Assembly: GCA_028641055.1 (NCBI GenBank)
Contig: CM054058.1
Coordinates: forward strand, 83,494,020 to 83,558,019
Direction of reading: 5' to 3'
Source of the DNA: Alopecurus myosuroides
Lineage: Eukaryota; Streptophyta; Magnoliopsida; Poales; Poaceae
Length of the DNA stretch: 64,000 bases
This document shows positions 11,206-21,271 of the stretch, in pieces. The position numbers and the translations under genes were made by a program. Each line of letters starts with the position of its first letter. Positions within the stretch are counted from its first letter, which is position 1. The notes under the pieces are model-generated. The model was not told the origin of the DNA and did no database searches. It was given only the letters and a program-made list of their open reading frames with translations.

Positions 11206-13785
11206 TCCCATACGAATAGTTCCATCAGTCCATTTTTTCGGATTTTTTATACCTTTTTGAAGCCGGGTGCGAGGAGGAGAAACAGCAGGCACAACAGTGT
11301 GCTCAGAATCGTTTGCCACAGAAGATCCCGGGCTGGTGTTGTCGGTAGCAGAGGCAGAGGAAGGATCTTCCTCGTTGTCCGTGTGGACCTGGTTGTCCGT
11401 GTCCGCATGCAGGGGACCGCTGCTGCTGTCGGCAGGTGTGCGAGCCTCCGAGGCGGGAGAGCGCGTCCCGCGCGCATCATCACGTGGGCGGGGTCCACGG
11501 CGGTCGGCCACGCTACGCGAGGAGGGCGGCGTGGCAGCAGGTGAGTGGCTCGGTGGGGATGCGGCGGCCGAGGGGGATGCGTCCCCGTGATCCGAGGCAG
11601 ATTGGCTGGCAGCAGAATGTTCGCTGGCAGACGAATCATCCTCGGTAGACGTGCTGAGCGAATCTTGCTCTAATTCTTCACTGGAATCACCATTTGTACT
11701 CAAATTTTCACCAAAACCTGCAGAATTTTGAGGAGCATCTGCAGGAAACTCAGTAGCACCCGTTAGAGTATCAGTTTCAGGGACAATATGCAATTGATCA
11801 TCAACATGTACACCCTCATTAGAAGTGATTAATGACTCGGGCAAAAGCAAAATTTCTGCACGGAGTTGGGCACCGGCATTGGGATGTAGACTTTTGAAAG
11901 GAAAGATGTTTTCATCAAAAACAACATCTCGGGAGATATAGACACGGCCAGTGGAGACATCAAGACATTTAACTCCCTTATGTCGAGGGCTATACCCCAT
12001 AAAAACACACTGTTTGGATCTAAAAGAGAGTTTGTGTGTGTTATATGGACAAAGATTAGGCCAACATGCACAACCAAAAACACGAAGGGCATCATAATTT
12101 GGTTTGACTTGAAGAAGTTTTTCAGCTGGAGATTCAAGTTTAAGAACTTTGGTAGGAAGCAAGTTTATAAGAAAAGTGGCAGTGAGAAAGGCTTCATCCC
12201 AAAATTTCAAGGGCATAGAAGCATTAGCAAGAAGTGCAAGGCCAACCTCAACAATGTGTCTATGTTTTCTCTCAGCTGAACCATTTTGTTGATGTGCATG
12301 TGGACACGAAACATGATGTGTAATGCCAACTTTTTGAAAGAAGCCATGAAGCTTCTCATACTCACCACCCCAATCAGTTTGCATGGTGATGATTTTGCGG
12401 CCAAATTTTCGTTTAACAAGTTGTTGGAAGTTAAGGAAGACTTGATACACTTCATGTCTATTTTTGAGCAAATAAATCCAAGTAAACTTGCTATAATCAT
12501 TAATAAAGCTTACATAATACTGGTGTTTGCCAACAGAGGCTGGAGCTGGACCCCAAACATCAGAAAACACTTGTTCTAGAGGAACAGTGGACACACTAGT
12601 AGAAGTAGGATATGGTAATTGATGACTCTTTGCTTGTTGACATGGATCACACACATATGGATTTATTTCTGGGGAATGCGAGAGATTATTCTTCCTAATA
12701 ACTTGTTGAACGATAAATGATGATGGATGTCCTAATCGACGATGCCAGGTGGATGAAGATGGCTTGGTGGTGATGAAAGCATGCTTGTCTGTCTTGGCAG
12801 CAGTGGGAATGAGTGGATACAAGCCGCCATGACATGGACCTCTAAATAGAATTTCCTTAGTTTCCTGATCCTTGATCAAAAAGAAAAAAGGGTGAAATTC
12901 AACAAATGCATTGTTATCTAAAGCAAGTTTATGAGCGGATAGAAGATTTTTGGTGGCACAAGGAACATGAAGAATATTGCGTAATTGCAAGGAACTATGA
13001 GAGGTATGTAATGTTGAATGACCAATATGATGTATTGTCATACCTGTGCCACTAGCATTGTGGACTTGATCATTGCCTCTGTAATTATCACGAGTGTGCA
13101 GTTTGTTCAACTCTCCAGTAATGTGGTCGGTGGCTCCAGTATCCATATACCAATTAGTGTCCACACCATATGCTCCTTTTGTATTCCCATTGCGATTGTT
13201 GTCCTCATCATCATCTCTTCTCTCCTCATAACGCCACCAACAGTCACTTGCGGGGTGCCCATATTTCTTGCAAATTTGGCAAGTAATATCCATAAAGGGA
13301 GTAGGAGTGCGACCACGACCACGGCCCCCCTTGGGCGCACCACGGTCATCACGAAAACGACCACCACCATCACGACGGTAGCCACCATCATCACGACGAT
13401 CATCGCGTCTATAATCATCACGGCGATCATCACGCCTATAATCATCTCGGCGGTACTGACCACCACCACCACCATTGTCTCTGTCACGATACTGACCATT
13501 GTCTCTGCCACGATACTGATCATCACGCCTGTACTTCCCCCCATAATCGCGGCGATAGCCACCGCCATCTCTGTATCCAGATGTGTCACGGTACCCGTCA
13601 CGAAAATTTCCAGAACCATCACGACGGGGCTGCTGCTGTCCACGGTCATCGCGAAGAGAGGAACCAGTACCGGTACGATTTGCTGCATTAGCGGAGGACT
13701 GAAACACCGATGTACTCTGACCCGACTCGGAGAGAGAGGACTGGCGATAATCATATGCTTGCAACTGGGCACACATATCAGTCAA
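11029..13785 (-). pseudogene. Copia gag C-terminus (zinc knuckle), protease and integrase
   Basis: This is a 918-codon open frame. An Arg/Asp/Gly-rich stretch (about residues 50-165, repeated YRRDDRRDD units) precedes a CCHC zinc knuckle CQICKKYGHPASDC. The protease active site is WYMDTGATDHITG. The integrase zinc domain is HRRLGHPS...CDPCQQAK. The catalytic domain has FSDVWGPAP, TDWGGEYEKL and HQQNGSAERKHR. A Ser/Asp/Pro-rich linker follows. Near 11205 the frame shifts and the last 70 or so residues are out of frame; the true continuation is the RT segment below. Confidence 0.92.
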
Positions 13786-14369
13786 AGTGGTACTCGGAAC
13801 GGATTAATAGAAGCCACAAAAGGGGTGTAGTCACCATCTAAACCGGCAAGGATATAGCCTTTTAACTCATCGTCATCAACAATCTTACCAGCAGCAGCTA
13901 ATTCAGAGACAAAACTCTTCATCTTGGCAATGTATTGGGCAGCCGGCATGGTCATCTTCTTGGTGTTGCTAAGAGCTCCACGCAACATATTTATACGAGC
14001 ACGAGATTGAGATGAAAATAGTCCATCAACAGCAACCCATACCTCATGGGAGTGATCAAGTCCAATGACTTGGGCAAGGAGATCCGGGCCGAGACCTTTG
14101 ACGAGGTAGCTCAGCAGGGTTTGATCGCGAGCGATCCAGACATCATACGCCGGATTGGGAACGGCGACCGTTTTCTTCTCTCCATCTTCTTTCTCAATCA
14201 TCTTTGGCGGGGCGGAGTCGGAACCATCAAGTAGTCCCATGACTTGGGCACCACGCACAGCTGGAAGAACTTGAGCCTTCCAAAACAAGTAGTTTTCGCG
14301 GGAAAGCTTTTCTGTCGGAGGGGAACCGAGAGCAGAAGCCAGGGCAGCAGTCGTCGATGAAGACCCCAT
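13782..14369 (-). pseudogene. Copia gag (N-terminal part, ends in a frameshift)
   Basis: Starting at ATG 14369 (MGSSSTTAALASALG), the product has the Copia gag pattern (LSRENYLFWKAQVLPAVRG; DQTLLSYLVKGLGPDLLAQV; LDGDYTPFVASIN). The frame runs off near 13790 and the natural continuation (VPSTTLTDMCAQLQAYDYRQ) is in the next frame, so one base has been lost or gained. Gag forms the particle that packages the element RNA. Confidence 0.9.
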
Positions 14370-14518
14370 CAGCTCGAACAGAAGGCTAGGGTTTTTCGGG
14401 TTGTTGGGAGGGTGGGTTGTTGGTTTGGTGTTTGTCGTTGCTACGACGAGAGAGAGCACGCCGCGGCTGTTTGATCTTTGCTTGGTTGTCTAGGTTCTAG
14501 GGTTCTCCGGGCCGGAGG

Positions 14519-14533
14519 CCGGCTCTGATACCA
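14519..14533 (-). other. Primer binding site (initiator tRNA-Met type)
   Basis: The minus strand reads TGGTATCAGAGCCGG directly after the 5' LTR. This is the typical Copia PBS complementary to the 3' end of plant initiator tRNA-Met. Confidence 0.93.
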
Positions 14534-14664
14534 TGTGAATCGAGAGAGGAACCGTGCCCTTTGCCTCGGGCCGGGCTACGTGTTATATTGTGTGAAAAAC
14601 CCCACACGTGGGTATTACAGGTTCGTATACGAGTCCGGGTAGAGTACTACTCTATACCGACTCC
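14534..14664 (-). repeat. 5' LTR of the Copia element, truncated
   Basis: It matches 9420-9550 of the other LTR with few differences (for example GTGTGAAAAAC against GTGTGGAAAAC). It stops at 14664, where unrelated MITE-like sequence starts CCCTGTTTGGAAC. The missing part is the outer (transcription-start-distal) end of the LTR. Confidence 0.9.
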
Positions 14665-15464
14665 CTGTTTGGAACATGGGATAGCGAAAACATGGGAATA
14701 GGAAAAACGGAGGAATTGAGATGCCATACCTCACCAATCCTATAGGGTTCCAAAACAAAGGATTGGAAACTAGTAGCCATTTGAATTGCAGGATAGGAAA
14801 AACATATGATTTTTTGGGGTTTAATAAACTAACCCAGCTCAGGCTTGGCACGCTATGACCTAGCTCCTGAACAATATGCCCAGGTTGCATATATACTCGA
14901 CGAATCGTGTTAATTACTGGACGACACATTAAATTGTGCTTATCACATGGAACGAAAACCAGCGCATTTTTTTTGGTAAAATGAAGCACTAATCTGACTA
15001 CACACACGGAGAACGAAAATCAGCGCAATTGTTTTTTGTGGTAAAATGAAGCACTAGTCTGACTACAAACAGAAGTACTACTACTAGCGAGAAGTACTAA
15101 TTTACTAGTAGTGAGAAGTAGTAGTACTGTACTAATCTATTGGAACATGGAAGGGAAGTAGTACTAATTTAACAGCAAAACGCGGCACCGGAAGAGAAGT
15201 AGTACTAATCTAACGCGGCACAAGGGGTCTGAAGCCAACGTTTCATACGCGGCACAAGGGGTCTGAAGCCAACGTTGCATTGCAGGAAAATTTCCAAGAG
15301 CTTGGACTGAATGTTTCTTTTTCCGGAGAAACGTGAAGCGTAGGAACCTAAACCCGTGGGATTCCTTTTCCTATTCCTGCGTTTCAAACGGCACAAAGGA
15401 AACTTTCCTACAAAAATCCTATCCTTCGAAATTCCTATGGAATTCCCGTGTTCCAAACGGCCCC
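14663..15464. mobile_element. Non-autonomous TIR element (MITE-like), class unassigned
   Basis: The ends are imperfect inverted repeats: left CCTGTTTGGAACATGGGA, right in reverse complement GCCGTTTGGAACACGGGA. Extended subterminal similarity (GGAATAGGAAAAAC on the left against AGGAATAGGAAAAGGAAT in reverse complement on the right) supports one element. No transposase and no clear target duplication; its left edge coincides with the truncated LTR. Inside are two tandem duplications, about 61 bp (14951-15070) and about 34 bp (15210-15285). Confidence 0.6.
14951..15285. repeat. Short tandem duplications in the MITE-like element
   Basis: GGTAAAATGAAGCACTA occurs twice about 61 bp apart (about 14985 and 15045). 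GGCACAAGGGGTCTGAAGCC occurs twice about 34 bp apart (about 15217 and 15251). ACTAGTAGTGAGAAGTA-like short repeats lie between. Confidence 0.75.
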
Positions 15465-16394
15465 TTAAAATTGTCAGAACACCGCGTCCTTCTGTTTACA
15501 GCAATACCGCCGAAACTAAGCCTATTCTTCCAACCTGATAAAAAAACTCCACCCCGCGTCGCCTCCCTGTGGCGGCTCGGGGGCTACCCTAGCCCGCAGC
15601 CGCCGGCATCCCCCTCCTCACCATTCCTCGCATCGCCGCTGCCGGAGGGGCGCCGACGAAAAGCTGGCGACGGGGCGCCTTTTCTGCCGGCCTGGCGACT
15701 CCCGGCGCGGGATCTCCACGGGTGGCGGCTCCAAACGCTTGGATGGCGGCGCGAATGTAGGCAGGTGCGCCATTTCGGCGTGATGCCGGTCTGGCGGCGC
15801 GCGATGTCCGCTGAGGTTGGGTTGAGGGATGCGAGGTGCGGCGGTGGCGGCATGTGAAGCTGGTGGATTTGGCGGCGCGGCAGGGCGCCCCTCTGCCTTG
15901 CCTAGCACGTGGGCGGTGAGGAAGCCGGGGCGGAGGCTCCGTACATGTGGCTGCTTTGGCGGCGCGGCATGGTCGTCTTGGCATGAGGTGTCGCGGCCTC
16001 CATAGCTGGCGATGTATGTTGGTGGTAAGCCACGGGGGCAGCCTCCAATCTTGTGGCCCCCTGTGCTTCATGGACAGATCGAACTCCGGGCGAAAGCCTC
16101 ACGCAGACTCCGGCCGGTGACGACAACGGCGACGCCTTCGCGCGTCGTTTTCCTTCTTGTTTGCGTCGTCGTGGAGTTTCGACACCTGGGGCAACGAGAG
16201 TGGTCCGATGATCTCCGAGTGAAAGCCCAAGCGTCATTGTCTTGTTGGAGGCGTCGTCTTGGTGTCGCCGGCTCTCTCGGTGCGATGGGTTAGCAGCGGA
16301 TGGGCAGGTCTGTTATGTGGTCATGGGAGGTGGATGCCAGGGTGGTGGCCTCGGACGGTGGTGGACGACGAGGCGGCGGCCTCGGTCTCCCACG
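15465..16394. other. GC-rich unclassified repeat, left of CACTA-C
   Basis: A GC-rich block with many overlapping open frames on both strands but no family motif. It continues after CACTA-C at 23101. The low-complexity codon content and lack of any consistent frame argue against a gene. It may be a LINE leader or unclassified grass repeat. Confidence 0.45.
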
Positions 16395-16397
16395 CTA

Positions 16398-16660
16398 CAC
16401 TAGTGGAAACAACCCCTCTCGTCCAGGGGGCCGGGGGGCAGCTGTCCCGGTTGCAACCAAAACCGGGACAAATGCCCTGCATTGGTCCCGGTTCGTGCGC
16501 CCGGGGCAACAGGAATCGCCTGGGCGCATTGGTCCCGGTTCGTGGGGGCATATCCGTCCCGGCTCGTGCCACGGACCGGGACCAATGCCTAGCCACAGGC
16601 CACGTGGCACGCGCATGACCTGTTGTCCCGGTTCAGTCCACGAACCGGGACCAATGCCCC
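16398..16660. promoter_or_regulatory. 5' subterminal TCCCGGTT repeats of CACTA-C
   Basis: About eight TCCCGGTT or AACCGGGA octamers, many paired as inverted repeats such as GGTCCCGGTTCGTG with a downstream GAACCGGGACC. In En/Spm-type elements subterminal repeats of this kind are bound by the TNPA-type protein; that function here is inferred from the family. Confidence 0.75.
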
Positions 16661-16944
16661 CTTCCCCTATATATACTGCCCCAGCCCCCCCCTCCTTCCA
16701 TCTTTTTTTTTTGCTTGGAGGTGTGAGAGAGTGTGGTGTTGCTGTTTTTTTTTTACTATGCACACGAGGTGTTCGACGAAATTCCCGAGACGCACACAAG
16801 CTCACTGAAAATGGTTTCTTCGACCGAGGTTAACAAATTATCTTTTTCATCTGTAACTGATACATAAAAAAGTATTATTTGTCGATGTACTGTGGTTATC
16901 TCTGTATTAATATGTATTTTGATAAACTTAATTATATGATGCAG

Positions 16945-19900
16945 ATGGATGCACGGCAGCGATGGATGTACGGTGACCGACGCACCTCCGAGTATATGGC
17001 AGGCCTGAATGCATTTCTTGCTGTAGCTCAGGCGAACAAAGATAATGGCTTCATGTGTTGCCCATGTGTTGATTGTCGGAACGTCAGAGAACATTCTTCC
17101 GAAAGAATCCTTCACGGCCATCTACTTCGGAGAGGTTTCATGCCCACCTATAATTGCTGGACCAAGCATGGAGAAAGAGGGGTTGTGATGGAAGACGATG
17201 AAGAAGAAGAAGAAGATCCTTTGTTCCCTGAATACGACGATACTGCAATGGAAGAGAATGCAGAAGAAGGAGGTGATCAAGAACAGGCATCAGAAGAGCC
17301 CGATGATGATCTTGGCCGAGTTATTGCTGATGCAAGGGAAGACTGTGAAAATAGATTGGAGAGGTTGAAACTGGACAACATGTTACAGGATCACAAAAAA
17401 TTGTTATACCCAAATTGCGAAGATGGTAGCACAAAGCTCGGTACCACACTGGAGTTGCTGAAATGGAAGGCACAAAACGGTGTGACTGACAAGGCATTTG
17501 AGACTTTACTTCAACTAATGAAGCCAAAACTTCCAAAGGATAACGAATTGCCTGAGAGTACGTACGAAGCAAAGAAAGCTCTCTGCCCTCTAGGATTAGA
17601 TGTGCAGAAGATACATGCATGCATTAATGACTGCATTCTCTTCCGCGGTGAGAAGTACGAGAATTTGGATGAATGTCCGATATGCACTGCACTGCGGTAT
17701 AAGATCAGAGCAGATGATCCTGGTGATGTTGACGGCGAGCCTCCCCGTAAGAGGGTTCCTGCTAAGGTGATGTGGTATGCTCCTATAATACCACGGCTGA
17801 AACGTCTGTTTAGAAACAAAGAGCATGCTAGGTTGTTGCGATGGCACAAAGAAGACCGTAAGAAAGATGGAAAGTTGAGGCACCCCGCCGATGGATCGCA
17901 GTGGAGAAAGATCGAGAGAGACTTTCCAGACTTTGCAGGAGAGGCGAGAAACTTATGGTTTGGTCTAAGTACAGATGGCTTTAATCCTTTTGGGGAGCAG
18001 AGCTCCAGTCATAGCACTTGGCCTGTAACTCTATGTATGTACAACCTTCCTCCTTGGTTGTGCATGAAGCGCAAGTTCATTATGATGCCAGTTCTCATCC
18101 AAGGCCCGAGGCAACCTGGCAACGACATTGATGTGTATCTAAGGCCATTAGTGGAAGAACTCTTAGAACTGTGGGGCAAACCAGGTGTACGTGTGTGGGA
18201 TGAGAACGAACAAAAGCCATTTGACCTACGGGCGTTGCTTTTCGTGACCATCAATGATTGGCCAGCTCTTAGTAACATTTCCGGTCATACAAACAAGGGA
18301 TACAATGCATGCACACACTGTTTAGATAAGACTGACAGTGTTTTTTTGGATAAATGTAAAAAGGTTGTATACCTGGGGCATCGTAGATTTCTTCCGATCA
18401 AGCATCCCTTAAGGAAAAAAGGAGGAAAGCATTTCAGAGGTGAGGCAGATAACCGAAAGAAGCCTGAGCTCCGTAGTGGTAATGATATATTCGATATGGT
18501 CAAGGACCTAGAAGTAATCTTTGGTAAGGCTGCTGGCAGCCAACCAGTTCCGTACGGCCCTGATAAGAGGGCACCCATGTGGAAGAAGAAATCTATATTT
18601 TGGGAGCTACCCTATTGGAAAGTTTTAGATGTCCGGTCTTCGATCGACGTGATGCACGTGACAAAGAATCTATGTGTCAATCTGCTATGCTTCCTGGGCG
18701 TGTATGGGAAGTCAAAAGATACGCCTGAAGCACGGGAGGACCAGCAACGTATGAAAGACCCAAGCAACAAGCACACAGATACAGGGTGCCATTCCTTAAG
18801 CAGCTACGCTCTTACTAAAGCAGAGAAGGAAATATTCTTTGAAGTCCTTTACAGTATCAAGGTTCCGTCTGGCTTCTCGTCGAATATAAAGGGGATAATA
18901 AACATGGCAGAGAAAAAATTCCAAAACCTGAAGTCTCATGACTGCCACGTGATTATGACGCAATTGCTTCCGATTGCATTGAGGGGGCTTCTACCGGAAA
19001 ATGTTCGAGTACCCATTGTGAAGCTATGTGCATTCATGAACGCAATATCTCAGAAGGTAATCGATCTAGAAAGTCTGACAAGATTACAGAGGGATGTGGT
19101 CCAGTGTCTTGTTAGTTTTGAGTTGGTGTTCCCACCATCCTTCTTCAACATTATGACTCATCTCCTGGTTCACCTATGTGAAGAGATTCATATTCTTGGT
19201 CCGGTATTTCTACACAATATGTTCCCCTTTGAGAGGTTCATGGGAGTCTTGAAGAAATATGTTCATAACCGTGCTAGGCCAGAAGGAAGCATCTCGAAGG
19301 GCTATGGAACAGAGGAGGTCATTGGGTTCTGTGTTGACTTTATTCCTGACCTTAAGACAATTGGTGTTCCTGAATCGCGGCATGAGGGGAGACTGAGGGG
19401 AAAAGGAACGCTGGGAAAGAAAACAATGATACCTAGGGACGGGCATTCTTTGACCAAAGCACACTACACAGTTCTACAAAATTCTATGTTCATGGCTACG
19501 TATGTCGAGGAACACAAGAATATTGTACGGTCTGCAAACCCGGGGAAGGATGACTCATGGATTAAACGCGAACACATGGAGACTTTCGGAAGTTGGTTGC
19601 AAACACGTCTTATAAATGACACCACTGTTGAAGATCAGCTATACATGTTGGCAGGGTCACCATCTTCGACTATTGGGAGTTTTCAAGGGTACGAGATAAA
19701 TGGAAATACATTTTACACGAGCTCCCAAGATAAGAAGAGCACCAACCAAAACAGTGGTGTCCGCTTTGATACAACAAACGAGAATGGAAAAACTGGCACA
19801 TACTATGGTTACATAGAGGAGATATGGGAACTTGACTATGGACCTTCTTTTAAGGTCCCTTTGTTCAAGTGCAAATGGGTCAACCTGAATGGAGAAGGGG

Positions 19901-20136
19901 TAAAGGTAGACCCGCTTTATGGAATGACAACAGTGGATCTCAACTGTATTGGTTACAATGACGAACCATTCGTTCTAGCCAATGATGTGGCTCAGGTCTT
20001 CTATGTGAAGGACATGTCTTCCAGACCGAAGAAAAGAAAAAATAAGGGAACAATTTCTACTTCTCCTCTGCCTAGTTTACAGATGTTTGCTCTTTTCTGT
20101 AGATGTTTCTACACTGTAAAATGGACAAGGCGTTGA
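16945..20136 (+). CDS. TNP2-type CACTA transposase
   Basis: About 1063 residues from ATG 16945, chosen because it follows an intron-like TATGATGCAG acceptor and starts MDARQRWMYGDRR, the usual start of this family. N-terminal transposase-associated zinc domain (CCPCVDCRN, LLRRGF, WTKHGE, residues 5-80), acidic linker (90-140), TNP2 catalytic region (GLSTDGFNPFG, FVTINDWPALS, ACTHCLDKT, WELPYWKVLDVRSSIDVMHV), DUF4218 (FPPSFFNIMTHLLVHL, NMFPFERFMG) and DUF4216 (GYIEEIWELDYG, PFVLANDVAQVFYVKDM). It binds element ends and catalyses excision and insertion in the nucleus. The frame is open throughout. After KKRKNKG the normal C-terminus is replaced by about 28 codons read from the left arm of a 70-bp inverted repeat, so the tail is abnormal. 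Confidence 0.93.
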   Translation: MDARQRWMYGDRRTSEYMAGLNAFLAVAQANKDNGFMCCPCVDCRNVREHSSERILHGHLLRRGFMPTYNCWTKHGERGVVMEDDEEEEEDPLFPEYDDTAMEENAEEGGDQEQASEEPDDDLGRVIADAREDCENRLERLKLDNMLQDHKKLLYPNCEDGSTKLGTTLELLKWKAQNGVTDKAFETLLQLMKPKLPKDNELPESTYEAKKALCPLGLDVQKIHACINDCILFRGEKYENLDECPICTALRYKIRADDPGDVDGEPPRKRVPAKVMWYAPIIPRLKRLFRNKEHARLLRWHKEDRKKDGKLRHPADGSQWRKIERDFPDFAGEARNLWFGLSTDGFNPFGEQSSSHSTWPVTLCMYNLPPWLCMKRKFIMMPVLIQGPRQPGNDIDVYLRPLVEELLELWGKPGVRVWDENEQKPFDLRALLFVTINDWPALSNISGHTNKGYNACTHCLDKTDSVFLDKCKKVVYLGHRRFLPIKHPLRKKGGKHFRGEADNRKKPELRSGNDIFDMVKDLEVIFGKAAGSQPVPYGPDKRAPMWKKKSIFWELPYWKVLDVRSSIDVMHVTKNLCVNLLCFLGVYGKSKDTPEAREDQQRMKDPSNKHTDTGCHSLSSYALTKAEKEIFFEVLYSIKVPSGFSSNIKGIINMAEKKFQNLKSHDCHVIMTQLLPIALRGLLPENVRVPIVKLCAFMNAISQKVIDLESLTRLQRDVVQCLVSFELVFPPSFFNIMTHLLVHLCEEIHILGPVFLHNMFPFERFMGVLKKYVHNRARPEGSISKGYGTEEVIGFCVDFIPDLKTIGVPESRHEGRLRGKGTLGKKTMIPRDGHSLTKAHYTVLQNSMFMATYVEEHKNIVRSANPGKDDSWIKREHMETFGSWLQTRLINDTTVEDQLYMLAGSPSSTIGSFQGYEINGNTFYTSSQDKKSTNQNSGVRFDTTNENGKTGTYYGYIEEIWELDYGPSFKVPLFKCKWVNLNGEGVKVDPLYGMTTVDLNCIGYNDEPFVLANDVAQVFYVKDMSSRPKKRKNKGTISTSPLPSLQMFALFCRCFYTVKWTRR

Positions 20137-20226
20137 TCACCACTACTGGGACATGCCCATTTTACAGTGTAGAAACATCTACAGAAAAGAGCAAACATCT
20201 GTAAACTAGGCAGAGGAGAAGTAGAA
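20055..20226. repeat. Perfect 70-bp inverted repeat at the 3' end of TNP2
   Basis: Bases 20055-20124 are exactly the reverse complement of 20157-20226, with a 32-bp loop. The left arm supplies the last codons and the right arm follows the stop codon, so the mRNA would end in a long hairpin. It marks the join where the TNP2 3' end and everything up to the TNP1 promoter were rearranged. Confidence 0.95.
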
Positions 20227-20845
20227 TCAGGTAGAGAAACATTAGAGCCGATGAGAAGTACAAATAGCTTAGGGAGAGAAACAAGGTTTAAAAGATATTG
20301 CTAGGTGCTTCCGGCCAAAAGATTATCAAATCAAAGTTTTGAAATTCTCAAATCAAACCATAAGTTCACAAAGCATACGCAAGCATGGACCGTTACCAAC
20401 CTGAGCCGCAAGGAGCAGTAGAGCAGAGCAGAGCAGACTGTAGAGGATGGACAAGCAGCCAGGACTGACATCGACTCTAGAGGATGAACAAGCCACCCTA
20501 CTTCTACTATGAAAATGAGGCCCTAGCTCAAAAAAGTGTATGGGTGGAAATTTCCAGAAATTTGTATGACACAGAGCCGCTTTATAATTTGAATATAAAT
20601 TTCCATAATTTATATTCAAATTATATACAAATGAAAAAATAATTAATAGTTTCAATAGTTAGAATAATTATTTAGTTAAACGAAAAATGGATTTAAATTA
20701 GTTTTGCAAATTCTAGCATTTTTCATGTTGGAATTTTTGTCAAATTTGGAAGTATATAAAAGTTGTTAATGTGCAAACTTAACACTTTTCAAATTTTGGC
20801 GCTAAAAAATTTTGGGCGCGCAGAGGTGCCACCGAAATTCGAAAT
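20227..20845. other. AT-rich spacer of CACTA-C, shared with CACTA-E
   Basis: No gene. Bases 20640-20822 (ATTAATAGTTT, GAATAATTATTTAG, CAAATTTTGGCGCTAAAA, GGCGCGC in order) are homologous to 52895-53072 in CACTA-E, in the same orientation and in front of the same kind of TCCCGG inverted repeats. Confidence 0.7.
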
Positions 20846-20849
20846 TTGT

Positions 20850-20945
20850 TTTTGGTCCCGGGCCGTGGTACCAACCGGGACCAAAGGGCTCTAGTCCCGG
20901 TTGGTGGCACGGGCCGGGACTAAAGGCCCAAGTGTATAAAAAAGC
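20850..20945 (+). promoter_or_regulatory. Orphan TNP1-type promoter block in CACTA-C
   Basis: Inverted TCCCGGG and AACCGGGACC motifs, then TCCCGGTTGGTGGC and GGCCGGGAC, then TATAAAAAAG at 20935-20944. The arrangement matches the block upstream of the TNP1 gene in CACTA-E, but no TNP1 coding sequence follows. It may still transcribe the following 300 bp. Confidence 0.6.
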
Positions 20946-21271
20946 GCGGCCCTCTCTCCAGGCCGAGCGGACACCCCAGGGGCGGGCACGAGTGGATATG
21001 GCTGGGCGAAGCCCTGCCGGCGGCGGGAACGAGTGGACAGATTCGCCGGCGGAACGCCGGCGGGGATGGACTAGGGGCACAGTAGGTTAGGGGAACACAA
21101 ACTTATATTAAAAATAGGGCCAGGGGCCTTGCTTACATAGGGGCGGCGCGGCCACAGGCGGCCGGCCGTACTTGCATTAGGGGCGGCGGCGCGGCCACAG
21201 GCGGGCCGGCCGTTTCTTGGGGGTAGCTAGCTAGGGGCGTTGTCTATAGATAATAGGGGGGCGGCGGCGAC

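Larger units (their letters stand above)
9420..14664 (-). mobile_element. Copia LTR retrotransposon with short LTRs, 5' LTR truncated
   Basis: On the minus strand the order is 5' LTR (14664-14534), PBS, gag, protease, integrase, reverse transcriptase, RNase H, PPT, 3' LTR (9573-9420). Integrase before RT is the Copia order. LTRs are about 154 bp (complete 3' copy) and start TGTTGAACAATG on the minus strand. The 5' LTR copy lacks its outer 23 bp or so, cut at 14664, so no target duplication can be recovered. The two LTR copies differ at only a few positions over 131 bp, suggesting a fairly recent insertion, but the coding region has several frame breaks. I do not assign a family name. Confidence 0.93.

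Noticed and set aside
13018..13830. 270-codon plus-strand frame over the Copia gag region (Thr/Ile-rich)
   Set aside because: Antisense shadow of the Arg/Asp repeat domain.
15584..16618. Several overlapping open frames in the GC-rich blocks around CACTA-C
   Set aside because: No frame persists, and frames run across the CACTA-C insertion point without regard to it. No domain is recognisable.
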